DNA from: Thermomicrobiales bacterium
GTDB taxonomy: Bacteria > Chloroflexota > Chloroflexia > Thermomicrobiales > UBA6265
Direction: 5' to 3'
Assembly (NCBI GenBank): GCA_025928535.1
Contig: JAICJJ010000009.1
Location: 1-17,046, forward strand
DNA length: 17,046 nucleotides
The notes below the pieces were generated by a model. The model was not told the DNA's origin and ran no database searches. It saw nothing but the letters and a program-made list of their open reading frames with translations. The position numbers and the translations under genes were made by a program. Each line of letters begins with the position of its first letter. Position 1 is the stretch's first letter. Below, piece by piece: positions 1 to 7,304 of the stretch.

Positions 1-1
1 C

Positions 2-124
2 GAGCGCGACTACTACATGACCGCGCAAGAAGCGAAAGAATACGGCATCATCGACGAGGTGCTGGAGCCGTTGCACGTGCCGGCGGGACACAACGGCAAG
101 GAAAACGGCCACGGTGGGCTGTAA
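2..124 (+). CDS. clpP: ATP-dependent Clp protease proteolytic subunit ClpP, C-terminal end (5' truncated by window)
   Basis: Only the last 40 residues are in the window, read in the frame starting at base 2 and ending at TAA 122-124. The stretch ERDYYMTAQEAKEYGIIDEV matches the conserved C-terminal part of ClpP, where the peptidase's final helix and strand carry the D-x-x-M-x-A-x-E-A-x-x-Y-G-x-I-D-x-V pattern. A short Gly/Asn/His-rich tail follows. ClpP is the tetradecameric serine peptidase of the cytosolic Clp system. The catalytic Ser, His and Asp lie upstream of the window and cannot be checked. The next gene is clpX, 57 bp downstream on the same strand, the usual arrangement of peptidase followed by unfoldase. 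Confidence 0.93.
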   Translation, partial: ERDYYMTAQEAKEYGIIDEVLEPLHVPAGHNGKENGHGGL

Positions 125-181
125 GCCCGCCGGAGCGACACGAGGCACGCCGAACTCGCGATTTGCGACAAGCCTTCGACC

Positions 182-1468
182 ATGGGTGAGAGCGGCGCTA
201 TGAACACGACGCGAGGTGGGCGGGTGCATTACCGATGCTCGTTTTGCAACAAGGGGCAGGAAGAGGTGCGGCGGTTGATCGCCGGCCCGAACCAGGTCTA
301 CATCTGCGACGAATGCGTCCAGTTGTGCCGGGAAATCATCGAGGAAGAAGACCCGCCCGCCCCTCGCGCCGAGCCGAGTTTCAACAAGATTCCGACCCCT
401 CGCATGCTCTACGATCAACTCAACCAGTACGTCATCGGCCAGGACCGGGCCAAGAAGATCCTCTCCGTCGCCGTCTACAACCATTACAAGCGGATCAACG
501 CCGGCTTGGAAAACGCCGATGACGTCGAACTGCAAAAGAGCAACATCCTCCTCGTCGGGCCGACTGGCTGCGGCAAGACGCTGCTGGCGCAAACGCTGGC
601 CAAATTGCTCGACGTGCCTTTTTCCATCGCCGACGCGACGGCGCTGACGGAAGCGGGCTACGTTGGGGAAGACGTCGAAAACATCCTCTTGCGCCTGATC
701 CAGGCGGCCGGCGACGTCGCCCGCGCCCAGACCGGGATCATCTACATCGACGAGATCGACAAGATCGCCCGCAAGGCGGACAACCCGAGCATCACCCGCG
801 ACGTTTCGGGCGAAGGCGTCCAGCAGGCGCTGCTGAAGATCATCGAAGGCACGGTCGCCAACGTGCCGCCGCAGAGCGGGCGCAAGCACCCCCATCAGGA
901 ATATATCCAGATCGACACCCGCAACATCCTCTTCATCTGCGGCGGGGCGTTCGAAGGGCTGGAAGAGATCGTCGCCAAGCGGATCGGCAAGCAAGCCCCG
1001 ATCGGCTTTGGCATGGGGGCGGGCGACCAGGAGAAAGAGCCGAATCCACTCCAGCACGTCAACCACGACGATTTGCTGAAATATGGGCTGATCCCGGAAT
1101 TCATCGGCCGGCTGCCCGTTTCCGTCGCGCTCGATCAACTGACGCGTCCGGAATTGATGCGAATCCTGACGGAGCCGAAAAACGCGGTCGTCAAGCAGTA
1201 CCAGAAGTTTTTCCAGCTCGACAACGTCGATCTCGTCTTCACCGACGACGCGCTCGAAGCGGCCGCCCAGCAAGCGGAAGCGCGGAAGACCGGCGCCCGC
1301 GGCCTGCGGACGACGATCGAAGAAGTGCTGCTCGACGTGATGTACGAGATTCCGTCGCTCGAAAACGTCCGCAAGTGCGTCGTCGACGCCAACGTCATCA
1401 ACAACCGGACGCGGCCGTTGCTGGTCAGCGTCAACGAGCAGGAAATCCCGTACGCCGAAACGGCGTAA
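182..1468 (+). CDS. clpX: ATP-dependent Clp protease ATP-binding subunit ClpX
   Basis: ClpX is the AAA+ unfoldase that recognises tagged substrates and threads them into ClpP. The 428-residue product is of normal family length. An N-terminal zinc-binding domain has Cys19, Cys22, Cys42 and Cys45. Walker A is GPTGCGKT at 126-133, with Cys where many homologues have Ser. The pore-1 loop GYVGED is at 159-164 and Walker B ([10 protein letters not shown]) at about 186-195. The [19 protein letters not shown] box follows, then an IGF loop (IGFGM) for docking on ClpP, and the sensor-2 segment GARGLRT near 372. The start is uncertain. ATG 182 has no clear ribosome binding site. ATG 200, in frame, would start MNTTRGG just before the zinc finger, has a weak GGTGAG upstream and gives a length closer to many homologues. 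Function is certain from the motifs; only the first six residues are in doubt. Confidence 0.97.
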   Translation: MGESGAMNTTRGGRVHYRCSFCNKGQEEVRRLIAGPNQVYICDECVQLCREIIEEEDPPAPRAEPSFNKIPTPRMLYDQLNQYVIGQDRAKKILSVAVYNHYKRINAGLENADDVELQKSNILLVGPTGCGKTLLAQTLAKLLDVPFSIADATALTEAGYVGEDVENILLRLIQAAGDVARAQTGIIYIDEIDKIARKADNPSITRDVSGEGVQQALLKIIEGTVANVPPQSGRKHPHQEYIQIDTRNILFICGGAFEGLEEIVAKRIGKQAPIGFGMGAGDQEKEPNPLQHVNHDDLLKYGLIPEFIGRLPVSVALDQLTRPELMRILTEPKNAVVKQYQKFFQLDNVDLVFTDDALEAAAQQAEARKTGARGLRTTIEEVLLDVMYEIPSLENVRKCVVDANVINNRTRPLLVSVNEQEIPYAETA

Positions 1469-1475
1469 CGTTTTT
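1451..1475 (+). terminator. Probable intrinsic terminator overlapping the clpX stop codon
   Basis: A perfect 7-bp stem, TACGCCG (1451-1457) and CGGCGTA (1461-1467), encloses an AAA loop. Three bases later there is a TTTTT run at 1471-1475. The stem includes the last ClpX codons and the TAA at 1466-1468. The stem is short and the T-run is modest, but the order hairpin then T-run on the coding strand fits a Rho-independent terminator for clpPX. Confidence 0.5.
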
Positions 1476-1500
1476 CGCGACTTCGAACGTCGAACAGAGC

Positions 1501-1529
1501 AACGGCCGGCGCTCGATGCGTCGGCCGTT
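1501..1529. repeat. Inverted repeat (hairpin) downstream of clpX
   Basis: AACGGCCG (1501-1508) and CGGCCGTT (1522-1529) form a perfect 8-bp stem with a 13-base loop. There is no T-run after it. It may protect the 3' end or act as a back-up terminator behind the hairpin at 1451-1475. Confidence 0.35.
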
Positions 1530-1562
1530 CGCGCTGGAAGGTGGCGAGAAAAATGAGCCAGC

Positions 1563-1774
1563 GCGGTTGCGGCGCGCGGGGCTAAAGACCCCGCGCTAAC
1601 ACCAATAACCCGGCTAAAGCCGACTCGATGTTTTTGTCGATGATTTGGCGAACAAGCCCAATCATTTCACGGCGTCATTTTATCGAAACTCTCAACACTA
1701 CGAGAAAATAATAGCCGGCTTTAGCCGGGTTATCGGCTCAGCGCGGGGTCTTTAGCCCCGCGCGAGGCGACCGC
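1563..1774. mobile_element. MITE-like element with long imperfect terminal inverted repeats
   Basis: The left arm (1573-1622) and right arm (1716-1764) are inverted copies of each other. A 25-base outer block matches exactly (1573-1597 against 1740-1764), then 6-7 variable bases, then an 18-base inner block matches exactly (1605-1622 against 1716-1733). A weaker match (7 of 10) extends the arms outward to 1563 and 1774. Each block is itself a small hairpin: GCGCGGGG-CTAAAGA-CCCCGCGC and CGGCTAAAGCCG. The 93-base centre is AT-richer than its surroundings and holds no gene. The structure suits a non-autonomous mobile repeat or a folded repeat of REP/MITE type. No clear target-site duplication was found. 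The right arm overlaps the 3' end of the GT39 gene. Confidence 0.65.
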
Positions 1775-3895
1775 ATCGTTCGAAATATTCGCCGATCCAC
1801 AGTCGTACAGCACCGACAGCGCCGCGAGCGGATTGCCGGTTTGCTCCGGCGAGCGCCATTCGGCCGGCGGCACGGGCGCGCAATGGGCGGCCACCCAGCG
1901 CGCGTTGTCGCTGATCAGAAAGGTGAGAAACGAGCCGAGCCCTTCGCGGCCCGCGCCGCTTGCTTCGCCGTTCAGCCGGCGGGCGAGGTCTTCGAGTTGG
2001 GCGACGTCCGGCATCAGGAAATAGCGCATCTGCCCGTCGCGGACCAGTTCGGCCAGGCGGTCGTTGCTGACGATCGGGTCCTGGCCGATGAAGCCGCCCA
2101 GCGCCGCGACCGGCCAGCCGGTGGCGATGATGACCGGCGCGGCGGTGAGGGCGTTTGCCGTCGCGAGGGGAAATCGCTCGCTCCCGCGATGGGCGGCGAG
2201 AAACGCCAGCAGCGCCGGATCGGCCCGGTCCATGCTTCCGGGCTGGCCGAAGCCGTCCATGGCGCTCCCCGGCGGTGGTCCGGACGGCGCGCCGGGCGGT
2301 CGCCGGCCCGGCGGCAGGATGCCGAAGTCCGGCCCAGCCGCAGGCAGGATGTTGTTGACCGGCTGCACGAGCGCGTGCGCCGACCAGACGGCGGGGCCGA
2401 GCAGGATGGCGGCGAGCGACACGGTGGTTGCGGCGCCGAGCAGCCATGCCGCTCCGAACCGGCCGTTCGCATCTCGGCGGCGCGCCCGGTCGATGGCGAG
2501 CGATCCCGCGCCGACCAGCGCGAGCAGGCCGATCGCCGGCCCGAGCCATCGGAGAAAATTCGGGAACGGCAGCAGCAGCCAGACGGCGAGCGCGGCGGTG
2601 ACGACGATCGCGCCCGGCAAGAGCCAGCCGCGCCAGCCGGGGCGCCGATAGTCCTGCCAGAGGAGCGCCAGGCCGATCCCGGACAGCGCCGCGATCGGCG
2701 GCGCGAGGACGACCAGATAGTAGCGGTGGAACTCGCTGGCGACGCTGAAAAAGGCGAAGCCGGTCGCCAGCCAGCCACCCCAGAGGCAGAGCGCCGCAGC
2801 CTGCCGGCGACGCCGGATCGTGTCCGACATTTTCCGGAGGTCCGCCGCCGCGAGCGCCAAGCCGAGCAGCGCCAGCGGCAGCAGCCACGACGTCTGCCCG
2901 CCGAGGAGGGGGTTGAACAGGCGTTGCGGCCCGCGCGCGCCCGTTTCGATCGCGCCGAACGCCGCGAGCGCCAGCGCGGGATTCGGCCGGTCCGCGCCCG
3001 CCGCATGCGGCAGCAGTCCGCCGAGGGTCCAGCCGGGCGGCAAGAGGCGATCGAGCCCGTTGTAGCCGACGATCAATTCGAACACGGAATTGTGGCTGGA
3101 CGAGCCGACATAGGGACGGCGGTCGGGCGGCGTCAATTCGCCGCCGGCGGCCCAGGCGAACGAAACGACGAACAACACCACGGCCGCGCCCGCCAGATGG
3201 ACGAGACGGCCACGCCACGAGGCGCGGGCGCAGCAGAGCCAGGCGAGGGCGAAGGCCGGGACGACCAGATAGGCTTCGAGCATCTTCACATTGAACGCAA
3301 GCCCAAGGCACTCCGCGGCCAGCAATACCCAACGACCCTGCCCGCGGTCGATGCCGTAGAGCAGCGCCCAGGCGCCGAGCAGGACGAACAACGTCAACAT
3401 GGCGTCGACTTCGTTCGTCCGGCCGACGGCGACGGCGACCGGCGTCAGCGCCAGCGCGAACGCCGCCAGCAGGCCGGTCGCCGGCCCGAACGCGTGGCGC
3501 ACGAGCAGGGCGACGAGGGCGACGCTGACGATGGTCGCCAGCGCCTGCGGCAGGAGCAGCCCCCACGGTCCGAAGCCGAGCAGCCGCGCGCCGAGCGCCT
3601 GCGCCCAGAGCCCGAGCGGCGGCTTGTCGACCGAGACCCAGCCGGCGGCGTCGAACGACGCGAAGAAAAAAGCGTGGAAATTCTCCAGCATGCTGCGGAC
3701 GGCCGCGGCATAGTACGGATTGCCGACGCCTTGCCGATCGAGCCGGATCAGTTGCAGGCCCGCCGACAGAAGCAGCGACGCGGCAAGCCCCGACCGCTGC
3801 CAACGGGACGCCCCGTGTCCTGGCGTTTCGGCCGCCTGTTCGGGTTGGGCACGAGACGCTGGCGGCGCCTCGACGATCGGTGCGGTCATGCGCAT
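1730..3895 (-). CDS. GT39-family (PMT/ArnT-like) membrane glycosyltransferase
   Basis: This 721-residue polytopic membrane protein resembles the YkcB-type branch of glycosyltransferase family 39. Such enzymes transfer sugars from lipid-linked donors outside the membrane; the donor and acceptor here are unknown. The first extracytoplasmic loop carries the family signature: PYYAAAVRSM near 60-69 and VDKPPLG at 89-95. NVKMLEAYLV and RPYVGSSSHNSVFELI-type segments follow, then about ten further hydrophobic helices. A Pro/Gly-rich linker lies near 525-555. A soluble C-terminal domain contains GGFIGQDPI near 600, as in related proteins. ATG 3895 is taken as the start; ATG 3889, two codons later, is equally possible. 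The last nine residues (GAKDPALSR before the stop) are encoded by the arm of the inverted-repeat element, so the native C-terminus was probably altered there. The gene stands alone, facing clpX. Confidence 0.9.
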   Translation of the reverse strand: MRMTAPIVEAPPASRAQPEQAAETPGHGASRWQRSGLAASLLLSAGLQLIRLDRQGVGNPYYAAAVRSMLENFHAFFFASFDAAGWVSVDKPPLGLWAQALGARLLGFGPWGLLLPQALATIVSVALVALLVRHAFGPATGLLAAFALALTPVAVAVGRTNEVDAMLTLFVLLGAWALLYGIDRGQGRWVLLAAECLGLAFNVKMLEAYLVVPAFALAWLCCARASWRGRLVHLAGAAVVLFVVSFAWAAGGELTPPDRRPYVGSSSHNSVFELIVGYNGLDRLLPPGWTLGGLLPHAAGADRPNPALALAAFGAIETGARGPQRLFNPLLGGQTSWLLPLALLGLALAAADLRKMSDTIRRRRQAAALCLWGGWLATGFAFFSVASEFHRYYLVVLAPPIAALSGIGLALLWQDYRRPGWRGWLLPGAIVVTAALAVWLLLPFPNFLRWLGPAIGLLALVGAGSLAIDRARRRDANGRFGAAWLLGAATTVSLAAILLGPAVWSAHALVQPVNNILPAAGPDFGILPPGRRPPGAPSGPPPGSAMDGFGQPGSMDRADPALLAFLAAHRGSERFPLATANALTAAPVIIATGWPVAALGGFIGQDPIVSNDRLAELVRDGQMRYFLMPDVAQLEDLARRLNGEASGAGREGLGSFLTFLISDNARWVAAHCAPVPPAEWRSPEQTGNPLAALSVLYDCGSANISNDAVASRGAKDPALSR

Positions 3896-4064
3896 GGCTC
3901 ATGGCGCGCTCCGGCGGCATCACGCCATGGACGCGGCCGGAAGCGGGTTCTGGAAATTGGCGCCGCAAACGGCGCGGCGGGACGACGGCGACATTGCCGG
4001 CCGGCAACGGTAACAGGTTCGGCCGGCTGCGGGCGCGCGTCAACGTTGTGCGGCGTCCACGCCG

Positions 4065-4187
4065 GTAGGGGCACGGCATGCCGTGCCCTGTGGCCCGAAA
4101 GGGCCACAATCGGGTCAACCGCAGACCGATCTCTCGGCCTTGCAGCCGATCGGGCACGGCATGCCCTGCCTCGACCACCCCTCCTAC
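4065..4187. repeat. Structured intergenic repeat with GCATGC palindromes
   Basis: A perfect 20-bp palindrome GGGCACGGCATGCCGTGCCC lies at 4069-4088. Next is a hairpin GTGGCCC-GAAA-GGGCCAC at 4090-4107 with a GNRA-type loop. A shorter second copy, GGGCACGGCATGCCC, is at 4152-4166. The outer ends, GTAGGGG (4065-4071) and CCCCTCCTAC (inverted GTAGGAGGGG), roughly mirror each other. The layout looks like a dispersed, non-coding repeat rather than a gene. It lies in the 393-bp gap between the GT39 gene and the SGNH hydrolase gene. The remaining part of the gap, 3896-4064, shows nothing recognisable. Confidence 0.5.
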
Positions 4188-4275
4188 GGAAAATAATGGC
4201 GCACCCGCCGGCCGCCGACGGTGAGAACGATCGGCGGGGGCGCCGTATCATGCCGGTCGAGGTTGGCGCCTGTTT

Positions 4276-4282
4276 GGGGGAG
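4276..4282 (+). promoter_or_regulatory. Shine-Dalgarno sequence that favours GTG 4289
   Basis: GGGGGAG at 4276-4282 abuts ATG 4283 with no spacer, too close for that codon. It lies 6 bases before the in-frame GTG at 4289, an ideal spacing. The family's usual N-terminus (M-K-T-I-L-C-x-G-D-S-N-T-W-G) also fits the GTG. Confidence 0.6.
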
Positions 4283-4288
4283 ATGCGT

Positions 4289-4915
4289 GTGAAGACGATT
4301 CTCTGCTATGGCGATTCGAACACCTGGGGCTACGCGCCAGCGACGCGGCGCCGCTACGCGCCGGACGCGCGCTGGACCGGGATTCTGGCGAACCGGCTCG
4401 GCGACGGCTATCGGGTCATCGAAGAAGGCTTGAACGGGCGGACGACGCGCTGGGACGATCCGATCGAACTCGGGCGCAACGGCCTGGCCTACCTGCGGCC
4501 ATGCATCGAATCGCATAATCCGATCGATCTGATGACGATCATGCTCGGCACGAACGATCTGAAGCAACGGTTCGATCTGTCGCCGTCCGACATCGCCCAG
4601 AGCGCGGCCGAGCTCGCCCTCGAAGCGACCCGCTACGCGCGGAACGCGGCAGGCGAGACGGCGATCGTCGTGCTGATCGCCCCGCCTCCGGTCGCCCGGT
4701 TGACCGATTTCGACCTGATGTTCGCCGGCTCCGCCGAAAAGTCGCGTCAGTTTTCGCATTACTATCGCGTCATGGCGGACCTGGAAGGCGTTCCGTTTTT
4801 CGACGCCGGCTCGGTCATCGTCTCGAGCGACGTGGACGGCATCCATTTCGACGCCGACCAGCATCGCAAACTCGGCGAAGCGCTCGCGGGCGAAATTCGC
4901 CGCCGGCTCGAATGA
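4289..4915 (+). CDS. SGNH/GDSL-type hydrolase (arylesterase-like)
   Basis: The 208-residue product is an SGNH-hydrolase esterase, probably cytosolic since no signal peptide is seen. Block I is YGDSNTWGY, with the nucleophile Ser10 in GDSN. Block III is LGTNDLKQRF, carrying the catalytic Asn. Block V is DGIHFDADQH near the C-terminus and supplies the Asp-x-x-His pair. The GDSNTWGY start and the RWDDP segment resemble the arylesterase/lipolytic group that hydrolyses small esters; the natural substrate cannot be told. The start was set at GTG 4289 from the ribosome binding site; ATG 4283 would add two residues. The frame stays open a long way upstream, but that part is antisense to the GT39 gene and does not resemble protein. 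The gene ends 26 bp before the MoeA-like gene and probably shares its transcript. Confidence 0.9.
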   Translation: MKTILCYGDSNTWGYAPATRRRYAPDARWTGILANRLGDGYRVIEEGLNGRTTRWDDPIELGRNGLAYLRPCIESHNPIDLMTIMLGTNDLKQRFDLSPSDIAQSAAELALEATRYARNAAGETAIVVLIAPPPVARLTDFDLMFAGSAEKSRQFSHYYRVMADLEGVPFFDAGSVIVSSDVDGIHFDADQHRKLGEALAGEIRRRLE

Positions 4916-4941
4916 CGGCGGCGACCTGAAGGCATGCAGCA

Positions 4942-5985
4942 ATGGAAGCGATCGTCATCGACCCGACCGCGTTGGACGAAGCGACATGGATCGGCGCCGT
5001 GGTCGCCGAAGAGGTCCGCGGCGGCGGCCGGAAACGTTTCAGCAAGGGACAGCGGCTGACGGCGGACGATCGGCCGGCGCTCGAATCGCTGGAGCGGCCG
5101 TTTCACGCGGTGCGGCTTTCGCCCGGCGATTTGCATGAAGACGAAGCCGGCGGCCGACTCGCCCGCGCGGTCGCCGCGACGAGTCCGCAACTCGAAATTC
5201 GCGGCCCCGTGCAGAGCCGATACAACCTCGTCGCGACGGCGAAAGGATTGCTCCGGGTCGACCGGCAACGGCTGCTCGACGTCAACCGGCTGCCGGGCGT
5301 CGCCGTCTTCACCCTCGACGATCGGACGCCGGTGTTGCCGGGGCGGGTCGTCACCGGAACCAAGATCACCCCGGTCGCGATCCCGGAGACGACGATCGCG
5401 GACGCGGAGCGTCTGCTGGCCGACGGTTCGGCGGTCCGGTTGCTTCCCTTCCGGCCACTGCGGGTGCAGGTCGTGACGACCGAGCCGCTGGAAGGACGCC
5501 AGCGGGACCGGTTCGAAACGACCGTCCAGCGCAAGATCGGCTGGTATGGCGGCACGATCCTCGGCTTCGCGCAATTGCCGGCCGAGGCGGCCGCCGTCGC
5601 GGCGGCGATCGAACGGGCCGTCGACGCCGAAGCCGATTTGCTCCTGGCGGCGGGCGGCAACACGATCGATCCGATCGATCCCACATTGCTCGCGCTCGAC
5701 CGGGTCGGCGCGCGGATGGTCCGCGCCGGCGCGCCGGCCCACCCCGGCAGCATGTTCTGGCTCGCCTACCGGGACGAACTGCCGATTTTCAACCTGGCGT
5801 CCTGCTCGATGTATTCGAAAGCGACGGTCGGCGATCTGGTCTTGCCCTGGATCATGGCCGGCGAGCGGGTGACGCCGGACGATCTGGCGGACATCGGCTA
5901 CGGCGGGTTGCTCGATCGCAACGCCGGCCACCGCTTCCCACCGTACGAGCAGGACGCGGCGAGCGATGACGACCACGGCGAATGA
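4942..5985 (+). CDS. MoeA-like molybdopterin-binding protein (MoCF domain)
   Basis: The 347-residue protein resembles the stand-alone molybdopterin-binding proteins whose main part is a MoCF-biosynthesis fold. An N-terminal region (about 1-160) includes the segment GPVQSRYNLVATAKGLLRVD and the motif GTKITPVAIPE. The MoCF-like part follows (about 165-310), with LLAAGGNTIDPIDPT at 234-248 as its cofactor-binding glycine loop. The closing segment has FNLASCSMYSKATVGDLVLP. It is shorter than classic MoeA (about 400 residues) and no MoeA N-terminal domain is evident, so molybdenum insertion is a possibility, not a fact. ATG 4942 is preceded by GAAGG at 4928-4932. No other molybdenum-cofactor gene is in the window. 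Its likely operon partner is the SGNH hydrolase just upstream. Confidence 0.82.
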   Translation: MEAIVIDPTALDEATWIGAVVAEEVRGGGRKRFSKGQRLTADDRPALESLERPFHAVRLSPGDLHEDEAGGRLARAVAATSPQLEIRGPVQSRYNLVATAKGLLRVDRQRLLDVNRLPGVAVFTLDDRTPVLPGRVVTGTKITPVAIPETTIADAERLLADGSAVRLLPFRPLRVQVVTTEPLEGRQRDRFETTVQRKIGWYGGTILGFAQLPAEAAAVAAAIERAVDAEADLLLAAGGNTIDPIDPTLLALDRVGARMVRAGAPAHPGSMFWLAYRDELPIFNLASCSMYSKATVGDLVLPWIMAGERVTPDDLADIGYGGLLDRNAGHRFPPYEQDAASDDDHGE

Positions 5986-6016
5986 GGGCCGGCTGGCGTC
6001 GATTGGACCGGGCCAG

Positions 6017-6050
6017 GGCAGCGGCGCCGAGGGACCTCAGCGCCGCTGCC
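6017..6050. terminator. Strong hairpin between convergent genes, possible bidirectional terminator
   Basis: GGCAGCGGCG (6017-6026) and CGCCGCTGCC (6041-6050) form a perfect 10-bp stem. The 14-base loop contains its own small GAGG/CCTC pairing. It lies between the convergent MoeA-like gene (ending 5985) and the nucleotidyltransferase gene (stop 6037-6039), covering the latter's last codons. No T-run follows on either strand, so termination is inferred from position and stability only. Confidence 0.4.
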
Positions 6051-7041
6051 GGTGGACGGAGACGGGCAGCAATGCGTGACGCCCGGCGCGGGTCAAGCGG
6101 CCGAGTTTGGCCGACCATGATTCGCCCGGCCAGGGCCGGAGGTCTTGCCCGATGGTCGTCGCGATGGCGCCGGGAATCGCCGCCGGCGTCGGCGCCCAGA
6201 GGGTTCCCAGCCAGCGCCGCAGATGCGCGTCGGCGACGGTCCGCTCGCGCAGCGCCATGCCGAGCGGCGCGCGGCGACCGGGAACAGGACTCGGCGGCGT
6301 CGTTCCCGCGCTCAGCGCCATGACGAGGCGGCGAGTCGTCGTCCAGACGCGGTCGAGTCCCCATGCCCGCGCCAACGCCGCGATTTCCGCGGGGTCGGCT
6401 TCATCGACCAGCAGCCCGATATCGATCATGTCGCGGAAGCGCGGCCAGGGCCCGTAATGCCGCCAGGCGTGCGCCGCCAGGACCAGGGCATGATGAGCGG
6501 GCGGCAGCGCCAGGATGCCGTCGACGCCGACCGCGGCCGGCCGCGCGATGTCGGCGAGGCGGCCGAATTCCGGAGCTTGGAGCCAACTGGGGCCGGGGAG
6601 CGCATGGTGCAACTCGACCGGCAACGGCGAGGTCGGCCAGCGCAACGGCGCCTGGTGCTGATGCCGCCCGGCGGTCCGCTCGCCTTCCGCCGGTTCCCAG
6701 CCGGCCGCGCGCAGCGCCTGTTCGGCCCGATGCGCGTCGGCGACAAAGACGTCGATGTCGCTCGATGGCCGAAGCGCCGGGTCCGGGTAGCGCGCGGCGA
6801 CTTCGGCGCCCTTGAGCAGGATGATCGGGCCGTCGAGCGTGGCGCGGAGCCGCTCGAGTTGGACCGGCGTCGCGAGGGCGGCGATGGCGGCCGCGCGCTC
6901 TTCGGTCAGAAGCAGCGGTGGAACCGGGCGACCGATCGTTCGCCAGCGCCGCGCCGCCAGCGCTTGCAGCCCATGGGCGCAGAGCACCGCCGGATCGTCG
7001 ATGCGGTCAAGCAGGAGATCGACGCCGACCCAGACGCTCAT
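6037..7041 (-). CDS. Nucleotidyltransferase family protein (NTP_transf_5-like), RiPP-type cassette
   Basis: The 334-residue protein has the hallmarks of the uncharacterised nucleotidyltransferase group NTP_transf_5. LLKGAEVAARYPDPALRPSSD lies at about 75-95, with the metal-binding DID at 95-97, and a possible third acidic position in PVELHHALPG near 141-150. Members are expected to move a nucleotide from NTP to an acceptor. Relatives occur beside PqqD-like and HPr-kinase-like genes in some lasso-peptide clusters. It is the last gene of the five-gene minus-strand operon. Its ATG (7041-7039) overlaps the TGA of the PqqD-like gene as ATGA, which implies translational coupling. The target is unknown; the precursor-like proteins encoded upstream in the operon are the obvious candidates. 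The hairpin at 6017-6050 covers its 3' end. Confidence 0.85.
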   Translation of the reverse strand: MSVWVGVDLLLDRIDDPAVLCAHGLQALAARRWRTIGRPVPPLLLTEERAAAIAALATPVQLERLRATLDGPIILLKGAEVAARYPDPALRPSSDIDVFVADAHRAEQALRAAGWEPAEGERTAGRHQHQAPLRWPTSPLPVELHHALPGPSWLQAPEFGRLADIARPAAVGVDGILALPPAHHALVLAAHAWRHYGPWPRFRDMIDIGLLVDEADPAEIAALARAWGLDRVWTTTRRLVMALSAGTTPPSPVPGRRAPLGMALRERTVADAHLRRWLGTLWAPTPAAIPGAIATTIGQDLRPWPGESWSAKLGRLTRAGRHALLPVSVHRQRR

Positions 7042-7304
7042 GCCCCGGCCGGCTCCAGCAGGCCACGGGCCACGAGTTGATCGACCAGCGCGGCCACGTC
7101 GATCCGCGCCACCTCCGGCGCGACATCGAATTGGGCGCTGATTTCGGCCGCCGCCGCTTCTGGCGAGCGCCCGGCCGTGAGCGCCGACCAGGCGACCGCG
7201 CCGGTCGGGTTCAGTCCGAAATAGGCGTCCTGGCGCGCGTCGAGGAGCACGAGTTCGTCGTGGACCGCGCGCGAGTGGATATGGGTCGGCGCCTGATACG
7301 TCAT
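7038..7304 (-). CDS. PqqD-like peptide-recognition (RRE) protein
   Basis: The 88-residue protein has the size and pattern of a PqqD-like RiPP recognition element. N-terminal beta strands carry HDELVLLDARQDAYFGLNPTGAVAW at about 15-39, with the L-N-x-T-G-A-x-x-W signature. A helical part ends with VDQLVARGLLEPA. Such proteins bind the leader of a precursor peptide and present it to modifying enzymes; lasso-peptide B1 proteins belong to this fold. ATG 7304 overlaps the TGA of the kinase-like gene (7303-7301) as ATGA, and its own TGA overlaps the next ATG in the same way, so kinase, recognition protein and nucleotidyltransferase are tightly coupled. An extension upstream of 7304 in this frame would overlap the kinase gene and is not supported. 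Confidence 0.88.
   Translation of the reverse strand: MTYQAPTHIHSRAVHDELVLLDARQDAYFGLNPTGAVAWSALTAGRSPEAAAAEISAQFDVAPEVARIDVAALVDQLVARGLLEPAGA

Noticed and set aside
1752..4178. An 808-codon minus-strand frame overlapping the GT39 gene
   Set aside because: It is Arg/Ala-rich with no domain and is out of frame with the clear membrane glycosyltransferase on the same strand.
1841..4288. A very long open plus-strand frame running from 1841 into the SGNH hydrolase gene (1024 codons in all)
   Set aside because: The part before 4289 is antisense to the GT39 gene and translates to Arg/Gln/Glu-rich sequence typical of shadow frames in GC-rich DNA. Only the last 208 codons look like a real protein.
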